The notes below the pieces were generated by a model. It searched no databases and was not told where the DNA came from. It was given only the letters and a program-made list of their open reading frames with translations. A program made the translations under genes and the position numbers. Positions 44,419-54,559 of a DNA stretch of 64,000 bases are shown here, one piece after another. This stretch comes from Mediterraneibacter faecis JCM 15917 (lineage in GTDB: Bacteria > Bacillota > Clostridia > Lachnospirales > Lachnospiraceae): NCBI GenBank assembly GCA_001312505.1, contig BBDW01000003.1, positions 248,001-312,000 of the forward strand, given 5' to 3'. Numbering within the stretch: position 1 is the first letter of the stretch; every line of letters starts with the position of its first letter.

Positions 44419-44798
44419 ATGATTACAGTAGCAATGGTATTTTTTTCATTTACAACTCTGCTCGGAAACTGTTTTTATTGTGACAATCTTTTAATCTACA
44501 TTCACAAAAAACAGCCGGAAAAAGCTTTTATGAAAGGCTTCAGACTGGTATCGGCACTTGCAATCTTTCTGGGAGCAGGAATGGAGATGTCTCTTTTGTG
44601 GGATCTTTCCGATGCACTGATGGGGGGGTTATGGCACTCATTAACATTCCGGTTATCCTGATTTTATCAGAGCTTGCATTTAAAGCGGTCCAAGATTATG
44701 AAGCACAGTTAAAGAAAGGAATTAACCCTGTTTTTAAAAGCGCAGACATCGGCTTAGTCAAAAAACAGATTTCTGGAGATAGGTTTAACAAAAGCTAA
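44419..44798 (+). pseudogene. AGCS-family sodium:alanine symporter, C-terminal fragment, frameshifted
   Basis: VAMVFFSFTTLLGNCFYCDNLL and the tail NPVFKSADIGL match the last third of AGCS (AlsT-like) symporters. The N-terminal two thirds are missing, and the frame breaks at G7 44622-44628, where removal of two G gives ALMGVMALINIPVILIL. It is a gene remnant. Confidence 0.6.
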
Positions 44799-44986
44799 AA
44801 GAATAATAAGATGATTACAATTAATACCGCCGATATAGGATATAATAAATCCTTCAAGCGAGTTCTCTTTTACCTGGATACATAAGTGATTTCTGAATCT
44901 TCTTAAGCAAAGAAATGTGATGGAAAGGACCTGCAGGACACATTGCAGGCAAACCGGAAAAGGTGCGTTGGTATGGCGGCAGAAAG

Positions 44987-45031
44987 AAAGACCAAGAGTT
45001 CCACATTATGAACTCTTGGTCTTTCTTTTTT
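44987..45031 (+). terminator. Strong intrinsic terminator
   Basis: AAAGACCAAGAGTTC (44987-45001) pairs perfectly with GAACTCTTGGTCTTT (45010-45024) around an 8-base loop, followed by a T-run at 45026-45031. No intact gene ends just before it. It stands between the symporter remnant and the convergent epimerase gene. Confidence 0.8.
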
Positions 45032-45090
45032 CGGGACTTATTCTTTTTCCACAACCCCCCCTTTTGCTTATATTTAAATTAAGTAAATAT

Positions 45091-45950
45091 TTATTTAAAT
45101 ATATTTTTCTTTAGATAATCAACAGATCTTTCTACTGAGCTATGAGGATCATCCCAATATATTGAATCGTTTATTTCTAAATCGATAATACCTGTATAGT
45201 TATGCTTTTCAAGAATTTCGATGTATTCTTTTAGTGGATAATTACCATCCCCCCCCAGAATATAATGTCCGGAAGGATCGCCATCTGCAAAATGGATAAA
45301 CTGTATAGTATCTTCACCAAGAACCTTGTAATAATCTTCAAGATTCTCATGCGCTACTTCCATAGCGACCAAATCGACACAAGTCTTTAATGCTGGACTA
45401 TTGACTTCTTCCAACATAGCTTTCATTTGTGGCAAGTTGACCAACAAATTACTCTCGTATGGTTGAAGTTGTTCAAGTAAGATTGTAACTCCACGTTTAT
45501 GCGCCATTTCACATACTTTACTAATTGTTTCAACTGCACGCTTCCAACTATCTTCTCGAGGAATATCGAGAGGACCACAACCAGAATTCATAAATAACCT
45601 AGTTGTTCCTAAAGTAAGAGCATCATCAATAGCCATATCAAAGTAATCAATTGTTCGATCGCGAATAGGTTGTTCAGGAGCACTCAAGCTGTAGGGATAT
45701 GCTAAAGTTTCTGGCGTATACATTACAAATTTAAGTCCTAAATCTTCAGCTTTTTTTCTGATCTCACGAAGTTTTCGTTCGGCGGCAGATGAAGTGAGAT
45801 AATCTAATCTGCAATAATGTGGCGATGCTCCCCCCATAAGTCGAGATTTTTAACTCCACAACGATGCATGGAATTAAGATAATAATCGAGTGTATAATGA
45901 AAATATTGTACACCCATAACAGCTACTTGATCCATTGTGATATTTGACAT
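45091..45950 (-). CDS. FrlC-like sugar-phosphate isomerase/epimerase, frameshifted
   Basis: This TIM-barrel protein of the xylose isomerase-like family has YTPETLAYPYSL, LEQLQPYESN (metal-ligand Glu) and a FIHFADGDPSG His motif. The same landmarks occur in FrlC (see 59158-59994), though similarity is lower. It starts at 45950 behind GGAGG. The frame breaks at C6 45830-45835, where two C must be removed to give LWGASPHYC. A C8 run at 45249-45256 adds one Gly. Repaired length is about 285 residues. The substrate is unknown, probably a ketose derivative. Confidence 0.75.
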
Positions 45951-46144
45951 AATAACACCTCCATAATTTTTTGATATACAAGTAGTTAAAATAAGATACA
46001 CTATAATAATAGAATATCATAACTTGTATAAATGTCAATGGTTATATTTCATTATTTAGTACATATTAAAATAAAAATTTGTTTAGAGAATATAAAACTA
46101 AAAACAATGGATGTACGTAACGATAATGTATACTTCTCTTTATG

Positions 46145-47719
46145 TTAGAGTGATAACATTGGGTCTTGTTGTGTTGAACAAATATCTTTTTTGTTTAATA
46201 TTGTTTTGGAACGACGATGCATGATGAAAGTAAAAATACACAGAATGAAAATAGACGTTCCAAGTGAAAGTAGTAGGTTTCCATTTGTAATACCAATAAT
46301 TAAATATCCGATTAAACTACATCCAGCGACTGTTAGAGCGTAAATCATCTGTGTTGAAACATGGGTAAGATGGTTTACACCAGCACCCGCACTAGAGAGA
46401 ATAGTTGTATCAGATATTGGAGAACAATGATCTCCAAAAACACTTCCAGCTAACGTTGCAGCAAGAGAAGAGAGTAGCAATTCAGGACAAATTGATTGAG
46501 CAACAGGGATTATAATAGGAATTAAAATACCAAAAGTTCCCCATGAAGTTCCGGTGGAAAAACTTAAGAATGCAGCAAGTATAAATACAAGTGCAGGAAG
46601 CAAAGCACCTGGAAGTCCGGTAGTTTCTATAAAAGTTTTTACAAAAACAGGTGTACTAAGTAAATCGCGACATACACTACCGATTGTCCATGCTAGCATA
46701 AGTATACAACCGGAAGTAATCATTTGTTGCATGCCTTTTGTAAAGTTATCCATGAATTCTTTAAATGTCATGATTTTTCTCGGTATATACATAAAAAATG
46801 CAGTAATAATTCCAGCAAAACTTCCCCCCCAAACAAGGGCTTGAGCTGCAACACAGTTTCCTAGAGCAGCGGTGATAGTGTGAAGTGAAGGATCATTGCT
46901 CCAGTAGCCACCATTGTAAAGCATGCCAAGGATTGCAGTTACAATGAGTACAAGAATTGGAACAATCATATCAGCGACACGTCCAGATTTTGGCTGTGCC
47001 AATGAATCTTTTTGTTCATCAAGTCCGCCGAGGAAACCTCTTTCAGCTAATACCTCCTGTTTTGCCATAGGACCAAAATCCAAGGAAAAGACACAGAGGA
47101 GAAAAACCATAAGAAGGCTAAGAATGGCGTAAAAATTGTATGGAATAGCCGTAATAAAGGCTTTAAATTCAGAGTCAAAAGCACCTGTATTTTTAAGATA
47201 ACTACCGACAGCAGCTGCCCAACTTGATATAGGTGCGATGATACAGACGGGTGCAGCTGTTGCATCAATAATGTAAGCAAGTTTTGCACGGCTGACATGA
47301 TGTCTGTCAGTTATAGGTTTCATAACTGTTCCCACTGTCAAGCAATTGAAATAATCGTCTAAAAAAATCAAACAACCAAGCAAACTAGTAAGTAATAGAG
47401 AGGAACGTTTTGTACGAATGATTTTTGATGCCCATTTTCCATAAGCTTGAGCTCCTCCAGAAGCATTGATTAGATAAACTAATCCGCCCAACAAAAAACA
47501 GAAAATGATAATATTCATATCAGCTTTTTGTATCATAACGTCAAATACAGTAGAAACGGGACCAACAATCGGATTCATACCAGAAGCGATAGAGTAAATA
47601 ATGGTTCCAGATAAAACACCTGCTATAAGTGAAAATAGAACCTCTTTTGTGATTAATGCAAGAATAATAGCAATCATAGGCGGAAGAATAGACAACCACC
47701 CAACATATACAGCATCCAT
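46145..47719 (-). CDS. NhaC-family Na+/H+ antiporter
   Basis: The protein of about 524 residues has some twelve membrane helices. GCLIFLDDYFNCLTVGTVMKP (read on the minus strand; Asp pair in helix 5 region), DATAAPVCIIAPISSW and SDTTILSSAGAG are NhaC-family motifs. I start it at 47719, MDAVYVGW, with AAGGAGA upstream; the longer frame to 47782 is untranslated leader. A C7 run at 46824-46830 adds one Gly. In this setting it may import an organic substrate with sodium or protons rather than only balance ions. Confidence 0.85.
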   Translation of the reverse strand: MDAVYVGWLSILPPMIAIILALITKEVLFSLIAGVLSGTIIYSIASGMNPIVGPVSTVFDVMIQKADMNIIIFCFLLGGLVYLINASGGAQAYGKWASKIIRTKRSSLLLTSLLGCLIFLDDYFNCLTVGTVMKPITDRHHVSRAKLAYIIDATAAPVCIIAPISSWAAAVGSYLKNTGAFDSEFKAFITAIPYNFYAILSLLMVFLLCVFSLDFGPMAKQEVLAERGFLGGLDEQKDSLAQPKSGRVADMIVPILVLIVTAILGMLYNGGYWSNDPSLHTITAALGNCVAAQALVWGGSFAGIITAFFMYIPRKIMTFKEFMDNFTKGMQQMITSGCILMLAWTIGSVCRDLLSTPVFVKTFIETTGLPGALLPALVFILAAFLSFSTGTSWGTFGILIPIIIPVAQSICPELLLSSLAATLAGSVFGDHCSPISDTTILSSAGAGVNHLTHVSTQMIYALTVAGCSLIGYLIIGITNGNLLLSLGTSIFILCIFTFIMHRRSKTILNKKDICSTQQDPMLSL

Positions 47720-47810
47720 AATAAAAATCTCCTTATCTGTTTGTTTTTTAATAGTAAAAAATAGAATTAAAAGAATTGCCACGATTAGGTAAGGAGAAAA
47801 ATTTCATTAC

Positions 47811-47879
47811 CTAACATGGAGAATTCCGTTTTAGGAATTCGCACAGAATTTTCCGTGAAGTAGTTAACACGTGTCTCAT
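47811..47879 (-). promoter_or_regulatory. Leader peptide ORF (22 codons) upstream of the antiporter gene
   Basis: A strong AAGGAGG site lies before ATG 47879 on the minus strand. The ORF encodes MRHVLTTSRKILCEFLKRNS plus two residues and stops 91 bases before the antiporter start. Inverted repeats GAATTC/GAATTC lie inside the ORF and AGGTAA/TTACCT lies around its stop. The layout suggests control by leader translation. The rest of 47,720-48,219 has no gene. Confidence 0.4.
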
Positions 47880-48219
47880 AAGATAGACCTCCTTATATTA
47901 TAAAGTAGTAGTGTTTATAGACCCTCTCCAAGGTCTGTATGCTACGCAAATAAGTGGAATAACATAATTTGTATTAAAAAAATAAAATATGTATATGTAC
48001 TAGATGAGTGAATTATACCGCGAACTGGAATTGTATGCAATAAAAATAAAAAGAATATGATAAGATTGTGTAAAATAACTAAAAACCGTACATTTATAAA
48101 TTATAGATATTTTTTTATAAGATAATTAAAATAGAATATTGACAATATTCATACAAGTGATATAATTTATACATATCGAATGTATCAAAAAATACAAAGT
48201 TGTTTAGGAGGCGAAGGAG

Positions 48220-49032
48220 ATGTTATGGACTGAAAAGATGTTTGGAGTTAAGAAACCAATTATTGCAATGCTCCACATTGATCCACTACCAGGAGATCCA
48301 TTATACAAGTCGGAAAATGATATGGATAAGGTGGTAGAACATGCACGTGAAGACTTACATGCACTACAAGATGGTGGTGTAGATGGGATTATTTTTAGCA
48401 ATGAATTTAGTTTGCCCTACCAGCGAAATATGGATATGGTGACTCCTGCGGCAATGGCATATGTAATTGGGAATTTACGATCTGAGATTAAGGTACCATA
48501 TGGAGTAGACGCAATTAGTGATGGGCGAGCATGTTTAGAACTTGCAGCTGCGGTAAAAGCGCAATTTGTTCGCGGAACATTTTGTGGTGTGTATGTGGGT
48601 GATGGTGGACTTTATAATAATGATTTTAGTAGTTTACTAAGAAGAAAAGCCGCACTTCCTTTAGAAGATTTGAAAATGTTATATTTTATTAACCCAGAAT
48701 CGGATCGGAATTTAGATACTCGTCCATTAGCAGAGATTGCTAAGAGTACAATTACGAAAGCAGCACCAGATGGATTGTGTATTTCAGCAAATGCAGCTGG
48801 TCAAGATGTAGATGATACATTAATTGCAAGCGTAAAGGAGGCTAATCCTGAAATAGTTGTGTTGTGTAATACAGGATGTCGTGTGGATACTATTGAAAGA
48901 AAATTAACAACGGCAGATGCGGCTGTTGTAGGAACCACATTTAAGTATGGAGGTATCTTTGAAAATCGAGTTGATGTGAACCGTGTAAAGGAATTTATGC
49001 AGGTTGTTTACAAGTATCGAGAAACATTGTAA
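48220..49032 (+). CDS. BtpA/SgcQ-family protein
   Basis: The 270-residue TIM-barrel-like protein begins KKPIIAMLHIDPLPGDP, the BtpA/SgcQ family signature, and has SDGRACLELAAAVKAQFVRG and VGTTFKYGGIFENRVD. The family is uncharacterised in detail; members occur in sugar and nucleoside catabolic loci. GGAGG precedes ATG 48220. It is the first gene of a run that continues with HAD, PfkB, amidohydrolase and YjbQ genes. Confidence 0.85.
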   Translation: MLWTEKMFGVKKPIIAMLHIDPLPGDPLYKSENDMDKVVEHAREDLHALQDGGVDGIIFSNEFSLPYQRNMDMVTPAAMAYVIGNLRSEIKVPYGVDAISDGRACLELAAAVKAQFVRGTFCGVYVGDGGLYNNDFSSLLRRKAALPLEDLKMLYFINPESDRNLDTRPLAEIAKSTITKAAPDGLCISANAAGQDVDDTLIASVKEANPEIVVLCNTGCRVDTIERKLTTADAAVVGTTFKYGGIFENRVDVNRVKEFMQVVYKYRETL

Positions 49033-49054
49033 TATCAAGATAAAGGAAAAGAAA

Positions 49055-49883
49055 ATGAGACGAAAACTGCTAGCAATGGATATAGACGGAACTGCTGTAC
49101 GTGACGACTCTAGTTTAGGGGGAAAAAAGCAAAGAAGCAATTAAACTAGCACAGCAAGAGGGACATAAAATTGCATTTGTAAGTGGCAGAAGAGATAGTG
49201 ATATGGGGTCATTAAAGGATGAACAATGGCTTGTGGATTATCAGATTCTTAACACTGGGGGGGGAAAGATACTACGATGCAAGGATAGAAAAGTGCTTCA
49301 TAATGATTTAATTCCTCCGCATGTGTGTAAAAGGCTAATTACACATTGTCTTGAGCAGAATATACAGCTTCAAATTTATAATGGTATGACGTGGCAAGTT
49401 ACAAAGATGACAGATGAAACCCTAGAGTATGCAAAGAATGTCGGTGTAATTCCTGAAATAATTAATTCGCTTGAAGAAACAGATTGGAAGTATGGATTGG
49501 AAGGATTTATGGCAACACAGGATATGACCGATGTGGCCGCTTATATTGATGAGTGTATTCCGGAGGTATACTACGTAAGTTCGGAGCCGAACTGCATTGA
49601 TGTTATGGCTAAGGGTGTGTCAAAATGGAATGGAATACAGTTACTTGCAGATATGCTTGAAATTTGTAAAGAAGATATTATAACTGTTGGAAATTACTAT
49701 AATGATTTGGACATGTTGCAGCATGCAGCAGTAGGAATAGCTGTAGCAAATGCAGTGGATGATGTGAAAAAAGAAGCAGATTTTGTAACAGAGAAGAACA
49801 ACAATCAAGATGCCGTAGCAGAGATTATTACAAAAATGTTAAATCATGACTATGATGTAGTTGTAGAAAAATGCAATGAATGA
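49055..49883 (+). CDS. HAD-superfamily Cof-type phosphatase, frameshifted
   Basis: The start MRRKLLAMDIDGTAV contains the nucleophile Asp-x-Asp-Gly-Thr of HAD phosphatases, and NYYNDLDMLQHAAVGIAVANA is the C-terminal Asp motif of the Cof type. The frame breaks at G5 near 49110, where one G must go to give SLGEKSKEAIKLA. A G8 run at 49257-49264 adds one Gly. Total is about 276 residues. It probably dephosphorylates a sugar phosphate of this pathway. Confidence 0.8.
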
Positions 49884-49918
49884 AAGAATTAAAAAAGTAA
49901 AAAAGGAGGACAATGAAA

Positions 49919-50713
49919 ATGAGAGTTGCAGAAATAGGAGACAATTGTATTGATGTTTATGAACGTATTGGGAAAAAATATCCAACAGGGAATGTTGTTG
50001 ATACAGGTGTGAATCTTCAAAAACTTGGAATCCCTGTTTCGATTATCAGTACAACAGGTAATGATGAAAATGGAAAATGGATGTTAGAGACATTAAAAAA
50101 AGAAGGGGTAGACATTAGTCATTTAAAAATTGGCGATGGTGCCACAGCAGTAACTTATATGGATATGGATGGAAAAGACCGTGTGCATGGCGATTATGTA
50201 GAAGGTGTATTGGAGAATATTGTTTTTGATGAAGAAGATATTGAATTTGCGGCAGAGCATGATCTCGTTCATACAGCACTTTGGGGGGGAAAAGCTGAGA
50301 ATACCTTACCGATGATTGCAGCAAAAGGAATTCCAATTGCTTTTGATTATGCAGATAGACTGGATCATCCGTTAGTAGAAGAAACCTTACCATATGTTAC
50401 TTATGGATTTTATTCTTATCATGAAGGAAGGGATGCTAAGATTGAAGAGTTTTTAAAAGATAAAGTGAGTCGTGGAATGAAAATTGCTGTTGTCACATTC
50501 GGTGAAGATGGTAGTCTTGCATGGGATGGTGAAAGATTCTATGTAGGTGGTATTGAAAAGGCAGAAGTAGTCAATACAGTTGGAGCTGGAGATAGTTTCA
50601 TTGCAGGATTTCTTTATGGAATATTGAATGGTAAAAGTATAGATGAATGTTTAAAAAAAGGTGCAGAAGTAGCGGCTTCGGTAGTTCAGGTATTTGAACC
50701 ATGGGTAGAGTAG
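49919..50713 (+). CDS. FrlD-like PfkB-family sugar kinase
   Basis: The 264-residue kinase starts MRVAEIGDNCIDVYERIGK, very like FrlD proteins, and has GDYVEGVLENI, FGEDGSLAWDG and the catalytic VGAGDSFIAGFLYG. The substrate phosphorylation site is the Asp in GAGD. A G7 at 50283-50289 adds a Gly after LW. AGGAGG lies nine bases before ATG 49919; ATG 49913 is too close to it. It is a paralogue of the kinase at 62297-63092 and probably phosphorylates an Amadori-type or related sugar amine. Confidence 0.8.
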   Translation: MRVAEIGDNCIDVYERIGKKYPTGNVVDTGVNLQKLGIPVSIISTTGNDENGKWMLETLKKEGVDISHLKIGDGATAVTYMDMDGKDRVHGDYVEGVLENIVFDEEDIEFAAEHDLVHTALWGGKAENTLPMIAAKGIPIAFDYADRLDHPLVEETLPYVTYGFYSYHEGRDAKIEEFLKDKVSRGMKIAVVTFGEDGSLAWDGERFYVGGIEKAEVVNTVGAGDSFIAGFLYGILNGKSIDECLKKGAEVAASVVQVFEPWVE

Positions 50714-50765
50714 AGTATGGGAAAAAGAAATTAGATATTGATAAAATACAGAAAGGAAGAGAAAT

Positions 50766-51638
50766 ATGTTTATAGATATGCATGTTCATCCAGCTTTTTA
50801 TGAACCAATCAATCAAGATTCAGAGTTGGAAGAACTAAGACATAATACATTAGATATTCATAAAAATGGAACGGCGCCATTGGAACATATTTTTAATCAA
50901 ATGAAATGTGCAGGCTTGGATTATTTATGCTTACTTCCAGAAGATTATCGTACACAGCAAGGTGGAAAAGTGCTGGTAAGCAATGAGGAAATTAGTCAAC
51001 TTGTTAACATGGCACCAGATAAGTTTATTGGATTTGCGGGGGGGGTTGATCCGTTTGCAGAAGATGCGGCTGAAGAATTGGAGAAAGCATTTGCAGAATT
51101 AAAATTAAGTGGTTTGAAATTACATCCAGGTAAAGGGCATTTTTATCCAACGGATGAAAGAATGATGCCACTGTATGATATTTGTGAAAAATATGAAAAA
51201 CCAATTATTTTCCATAGTGGAATGTCATGGGAACCGGATACATTAACAAAATATTGTCGCCCAGAAATGTTTGAGGAACTGGCAGCAGCAAGACCAAAAT
51301 TAAAAATTTGTCTTGCACATTTTGGATGGCCATGGTGTAGAGAGACAGCTATGTTGATGTTGAAGTATACTAATGTATATACAGATACTGGCGCATTGTA
51401 TTTTGATAATGCTAAGGAGTTTTATACACAGATGTTGACAAGAGATGTTCCGATGACATGGATTGATCGGAGTTTGAGACATCAGGTAATGTTTGGAAGT
51501 AATAATCCGAGATTTGAGCAAATCAGAATGGCACATGCAATTAAAGAACTGGGATTTCGTGAAAGTACTTTGGATTTAATTTGTGGGGGGGAAAACGCAA
51601 TTGAGTTCTTAGGTGGAATTCCTAATAGAAAGGCGTAA
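50766..51638 (+). CDS. Amidohydrolase family 2 (ACMSD-like) metal-dependent hydrolase
   Basis: The 290-residue TIM-barrel protein has an N-terminal DMHVHP metal motif, GLKLHPGKGHF, FHSGMSW and AHFGWPWC histidines, and a C-terminal GSNNPRF. These are the metal ligands of amidohydrolase family 2. G8 51038-51045 and G7 51585-51591 each add one Gly. It follows the kinase gene and probably hydrolyses or decarboxylates a pathway intermediate. Confidence 0.8.
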   Translation: MFIDMHVHPAFYEPINQDSELEELRHNTLDIHKNGTAPLEHIFNQMKCAGLDYLCLLPEDYRTQQGGKVLVSNEEISQLVNMAPDKFIGFAGGVDPFAEDAAEELEKAFAELKLSGLKLHPGKGHFYPTDERMMPLYDICEKYEKPIIFHSGMSWEPDTLTKYCRPEMFEELAAARPKLKICLAHFGWPWCRETAMLMLKYTNVYTDTGALYFDNAKEFYTQMLTRDVPMTWIDRSLRHQVMFGSNNPRFEQIRMAHAIKELGFRESTLDLICGGENAIEFLGGIPNRKA

Positions 51639-51643
51639 AGAAG

Positions 51644-52072
51644 ATGTATGTTGAATCAATTACATTATTAACAAAAGAATATAATGAATATACAGTAATT
51701 ACTCCGAAAGTTTTGGATATTGTAAAAAGAAGTGGAGTTCAGAATGGAACCGTTACGGTTCTTACAAAGCACACAACAACAGGTGTAACTGTGAACGAAG
51801 CATTAGAATGTCTGGAAAGTGATATTGAGAATTTCCTGGGACGATTAATACCAGAAGATTATCCGTATAGCCATGCAAGAATGCTTCGAGATTATGGTAG
51901 TACAGCAGGAAATCCAACAGGACACTTGAAAGCAATGCTTACTGGAAATCATTGCCATTTTCCAGTGATAGATGGTGAAATGGTAAGAGGTGGTGCTCAA
52001 GAAATATATTTCTGTGAATTTGATGGGCCGGCACATCGTACAATTAACGTGATTATCCAAGAAGAAAAATAA
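51644..52072 (+). CDS. YjbQ/UPF0047 family protein
   Basis: The 142-residue protein has the family motifs LTKHTTTGVTVNEA, HARMLRDYGSTAGNPTGHLKA and GEMVRGGAQEIYFCEFDGP. YjbQ proteins have weak thiamine-phosphate synthase activity in other bacteria, and their real role is unclear. It begins five bases after the amidohydrolase stop, so it is in the same operon, which ends at the terminator 52081-52126. Confidence 0.88.
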   Translation: MYVESITLLTKEYNEYTVITPKVLDIVKRSGVQNGTVTVLTKHTTTGVTVNEALECLESDIENFLGRLIPEDYPYSHARMLRDYGSTAGNPTGHLKAMLTGNHCHFPVIDGEMVRGGAQEIYFCEFDGPAHRTINVIIQEEK

Positions 52073-52080
52073 AATATATA

Positions 52081-52126
52081 CCGCTCATATTCTATTGACT
52101 GAAGTCAGAGATTTGGGCGGTTTTTT
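52081..52126 (+). terminator. Intrinsic terminator of the BtpA-YjbQ operon
   Basis: CCGCTC (52081-52086) pairs with GGGCGG (52115-52120), with an inner TGACTGAAGTCA hairpin, and is followed by T6 at 52121-52126. Confidence 0.7.
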
Positions 52127-52302
52127 ATGCAAATGAAGATACTGTTCTTCAGTGTTTATACGATTGTGATAATTGACATAAATATGCCTCAATGATATAA
52201 TTTGAAATAGACAAGTGGTAAAAAAAACAAACAAAAATAGTGGTAAAATAAAACGTCATATATAATTCGAAAGCTAATACAAGTGAAATGGAGGCGACAA
52301 TC

Positions 52303-53694
52303 ATGCCTGATTTGAAAGAAAAAAATAGGATAATCTTGAAGAATTCAAAGATGCATGAATTGTGGGATTTAGGAGCACCGACAATACTGGAACAGGCTCT
52401 GCAAACCATTGTAGCTTATGTAGACACTGCAATGGTTGGTCAGATTGGTGCGATTGCAAGTGCTGCTGTCGGTCTGACAACCACTGTAAATTGGTTGTTA
52501 AATGGAATTTTGTTTGCTGTTAGCATGGGAATGCTTTCGTTTATTGCCCAATATACTGGACAGGGAGATTTGGAAGCTGCTCATCATACTTCAGCACAGG
52601 CAATTTGGATTATTTTTGTTCTTGGCGTGATTGAAACAGTGATTGCTTTAGCAATTAGTCCGGTGTTGCCAATGTGGATGGGCGCTAGTCAGGAAATATG
52701 GAGAGATGCAAGTGAGTATTTTTTTATAGTAAACTGTCCGTTGATATTGAGAGGAAGCCTGATTATATTTGGAAATGTATTAAGGGCAAACAAGGATTCG
52801 AAAACACCTCTTTATATAAATATTGGTGTGAATTTTTTGAATATTATATTAAATCAGCTTTTAATTAGCTCTCATACTACGATTTCAGTATTTGGAATGT
52901 TGCTCAGTATTCCGGGAGCTGGATTGGGAGTAAGAGGTGCCGCTATAGCGACTGCAATTAGTCAAGGGATAGGTGGAGTTACTATTTTTTGGGTTGCAAT
53001 GCAAAATCCATTGGTGACACTAAAAGGAATGAAGGTGAAACCGGAAGGAAAATTGTTAAAAAATTGTTTTAATGTTTCCTTGCCTTTAATTGGAGAGAGA
53101 ATTGTTATGGGATGTGGTTATGTTGTATTTTCAGCATTAGTAGCGGGACTTGGAACACTAAGTGTAGCAGCTCATTCGATTGCACTTACAATTGAACAGG
53201 CTTTTTATGTGCCAGGATATGGTATTCAAACTGCAGTCAGTACACTTGCTGGAAATGCTGTGGGAAAAAAAGACGAATTAGAATTAGAATCGGTTGTACG
53301 TTCAGGACTTATTGTGGCTGTTTCTATTATGACAGCAATGGCCATAGGTCTTTTTTGCGGAGCAGAAGTGATTATACGTTTCTTTACGAAGGATGAGCAG
53401 GTTATTGTGCTTGGAGTGTCATTACTGAGAATTGTAGCAATTAGTGAGCCTATGTATGCAGCGTTAATTATATATGAGGGTATATTTCATGGTATTGGAG
53501 ATACAAAAATGCCATTTATATTTGCAATATTAACAATGTGGGGGATAAGGATAGGCCTGACATGGATTTATATTGGTATGTTTGGGCGTGATTTAAAAAT
53601 GGTGTGGTTTTTCATGATTATGGATAATATTAGTCGATGTATATTGCTTTGGGGGCTTGTACCGGAGAAGAAAAAGAAGCTTGCTATTATTTGA
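52303..53694 (+). CDS. MATE-family multidrug efflux transporter
   Basis: The protein of about 463 residues has twelve membrane helices in two homologous halves. The beginning LGAPTILEQALQTIVAYVDTAMVGQIG and later GRGVRGAAIATAISQ-like segments are typical of MATE/NorM proteins. Start ATG 52303 has GGAGG 7-8 bases before it. It exports cationic compounds in exchange for Na+ or H+. It is monocistronic between a terminator and a GntR gene. Confidence 0.88.
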   Translation: MPDLKEKNRIILKNSKMHELWDLGAPTILEQALQTIVAYVDTAMVGQIGAIASAAVGLTTTVNWLLNGILFAVSMGMLSFIAQYTGQGDLEAAHHTSAQAIWIIFVLGVIETVIALAISPVLPMWMGASQEIWRDASEYFFIVNCPLILRGSLIIFGNVLRANKDSKTPLYINIGVNFLNIILNQLLISSHTTISVFGMLLSIPGAGLGVRGAAIATAISQGIGGVTIFWVAMQNPLVTLKGMKVKPEGKLLKNCFNVSLPLIGERIVMGCGYVVFSALVAGLGTLSVAAHSIALTIEQAFYVPGYGIQTAVSTLAGNAVGKKDELELESVVRSGLIVAVSIMTAMAIGLFCGAEVIIRFFTKDEQVIVLGVSLLRIVAISEPMYAALIIYEGIFHGIGDTKMPFIFAILTMWGIRIGLTWIYIGMFGRDLKMVWFFMIMDNISRCILLWGLVPEKKKKLAII

Positions 53695-53819
53695 TGAATA
53701 TTAAAAACACATAATCGTTTGAGTTTGGTATATATTTTGGTTGGAAAACGAAGAAAAAGATGATAGAATTAGCTTACATTTGAAAGTGGTCTGTAAACAA
53801 TGGTAAGGAGAATAAGAAT

Positions 53820-54538
53820 ATGGAATATCGTATACCACCGGGAACTGAGGCTGTGGAAAAATTGGAAGATTTTATTGTAGTAAATCGATTGGCTCCGAAT
53901 ACAAGAATTCCATCAGAGAGAGATTTGTGTGAAATGTGGGGAGTAAGCAGAACGACACTGAGACAGGCGGTAGATACACTTGTTGGTCGTGGGGTGTTAT
54001 ATAGAGTTAACGGAGCGGGAGTTATGTATCTGTAGGAAAGAAGAATCGAAACATGGTTGGAGTAGATTCAATGGTAGGAGAACTTCGACAGCAGGGATCT
54101 ATTTTGGCAAAAAAGATTATTTCTGTAAGAAAAGTTGAAGCAACTAAACAGATTTCTAAGAAACTTCATGTTCTGCTCGGACAAGAGGTTTATGAGTATA
54201 TTCTTCTTAGAAAAATAGATGATGTTCCATGTATTTTGGAAACAACATATCTTGATTGTGAACGATATCCAGATTTTGAAAAGTATTATACTGATAAAAC
54301 TAGCATGGGTCGAATTTTGAAAAATGTATATCATAGAAAGCAGATTTCGGGCGAGGAGCATATTAGTGTTACATATGCCAGTGAACAAGAAGCAGCGTTG
54401 TTGGAGATAATACCGGATTCTCCTTTGTTTTTTACATCTGGAGTTGTGAAAGATGAAGAAGGAGTGATAATTATGTATTATAAACAATTAATTAGAGGAG
54501 ATAAATTCAAGCTTGTTAGCAGAATAGAGAGTGAATAA
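53820..54538 (+). CDS. GntR-family regulator with UTRA domain, frameshifted
   Basis: The winged helix (APNTRIPSERDLCEMWGVSRTTLRQAVDTL, read at about residues 25-54) is followed by a UTRA ligand domain. The frame breaks near 54022, where one T appears lost, and resumes as NMVGVDSMVGELRQQGS. Total is about 239 residues. It is a paralogue of 61548-62279. It presumably senses a sugar phosphate of the adjacent catabolic genes. Confidence 0.8.
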
Positions 54539-54559
54539 TGAGAAAAGCAGGGCAGATTT

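Noticed and set aside
45091..45950. Xylose isomerase
   Set aside because: The family fold is shared, but the motifs (PYESN, HFADGD) and size match FrlC-like epimerases, not the 430-residue xylose isomerases.
47720..48219. T-box or other known riboswitch before the NhaC gene
   Set aside because: I could not find the T-box consensus or any riboswitch core I know. The leader ORF explains the conserved-looking features.
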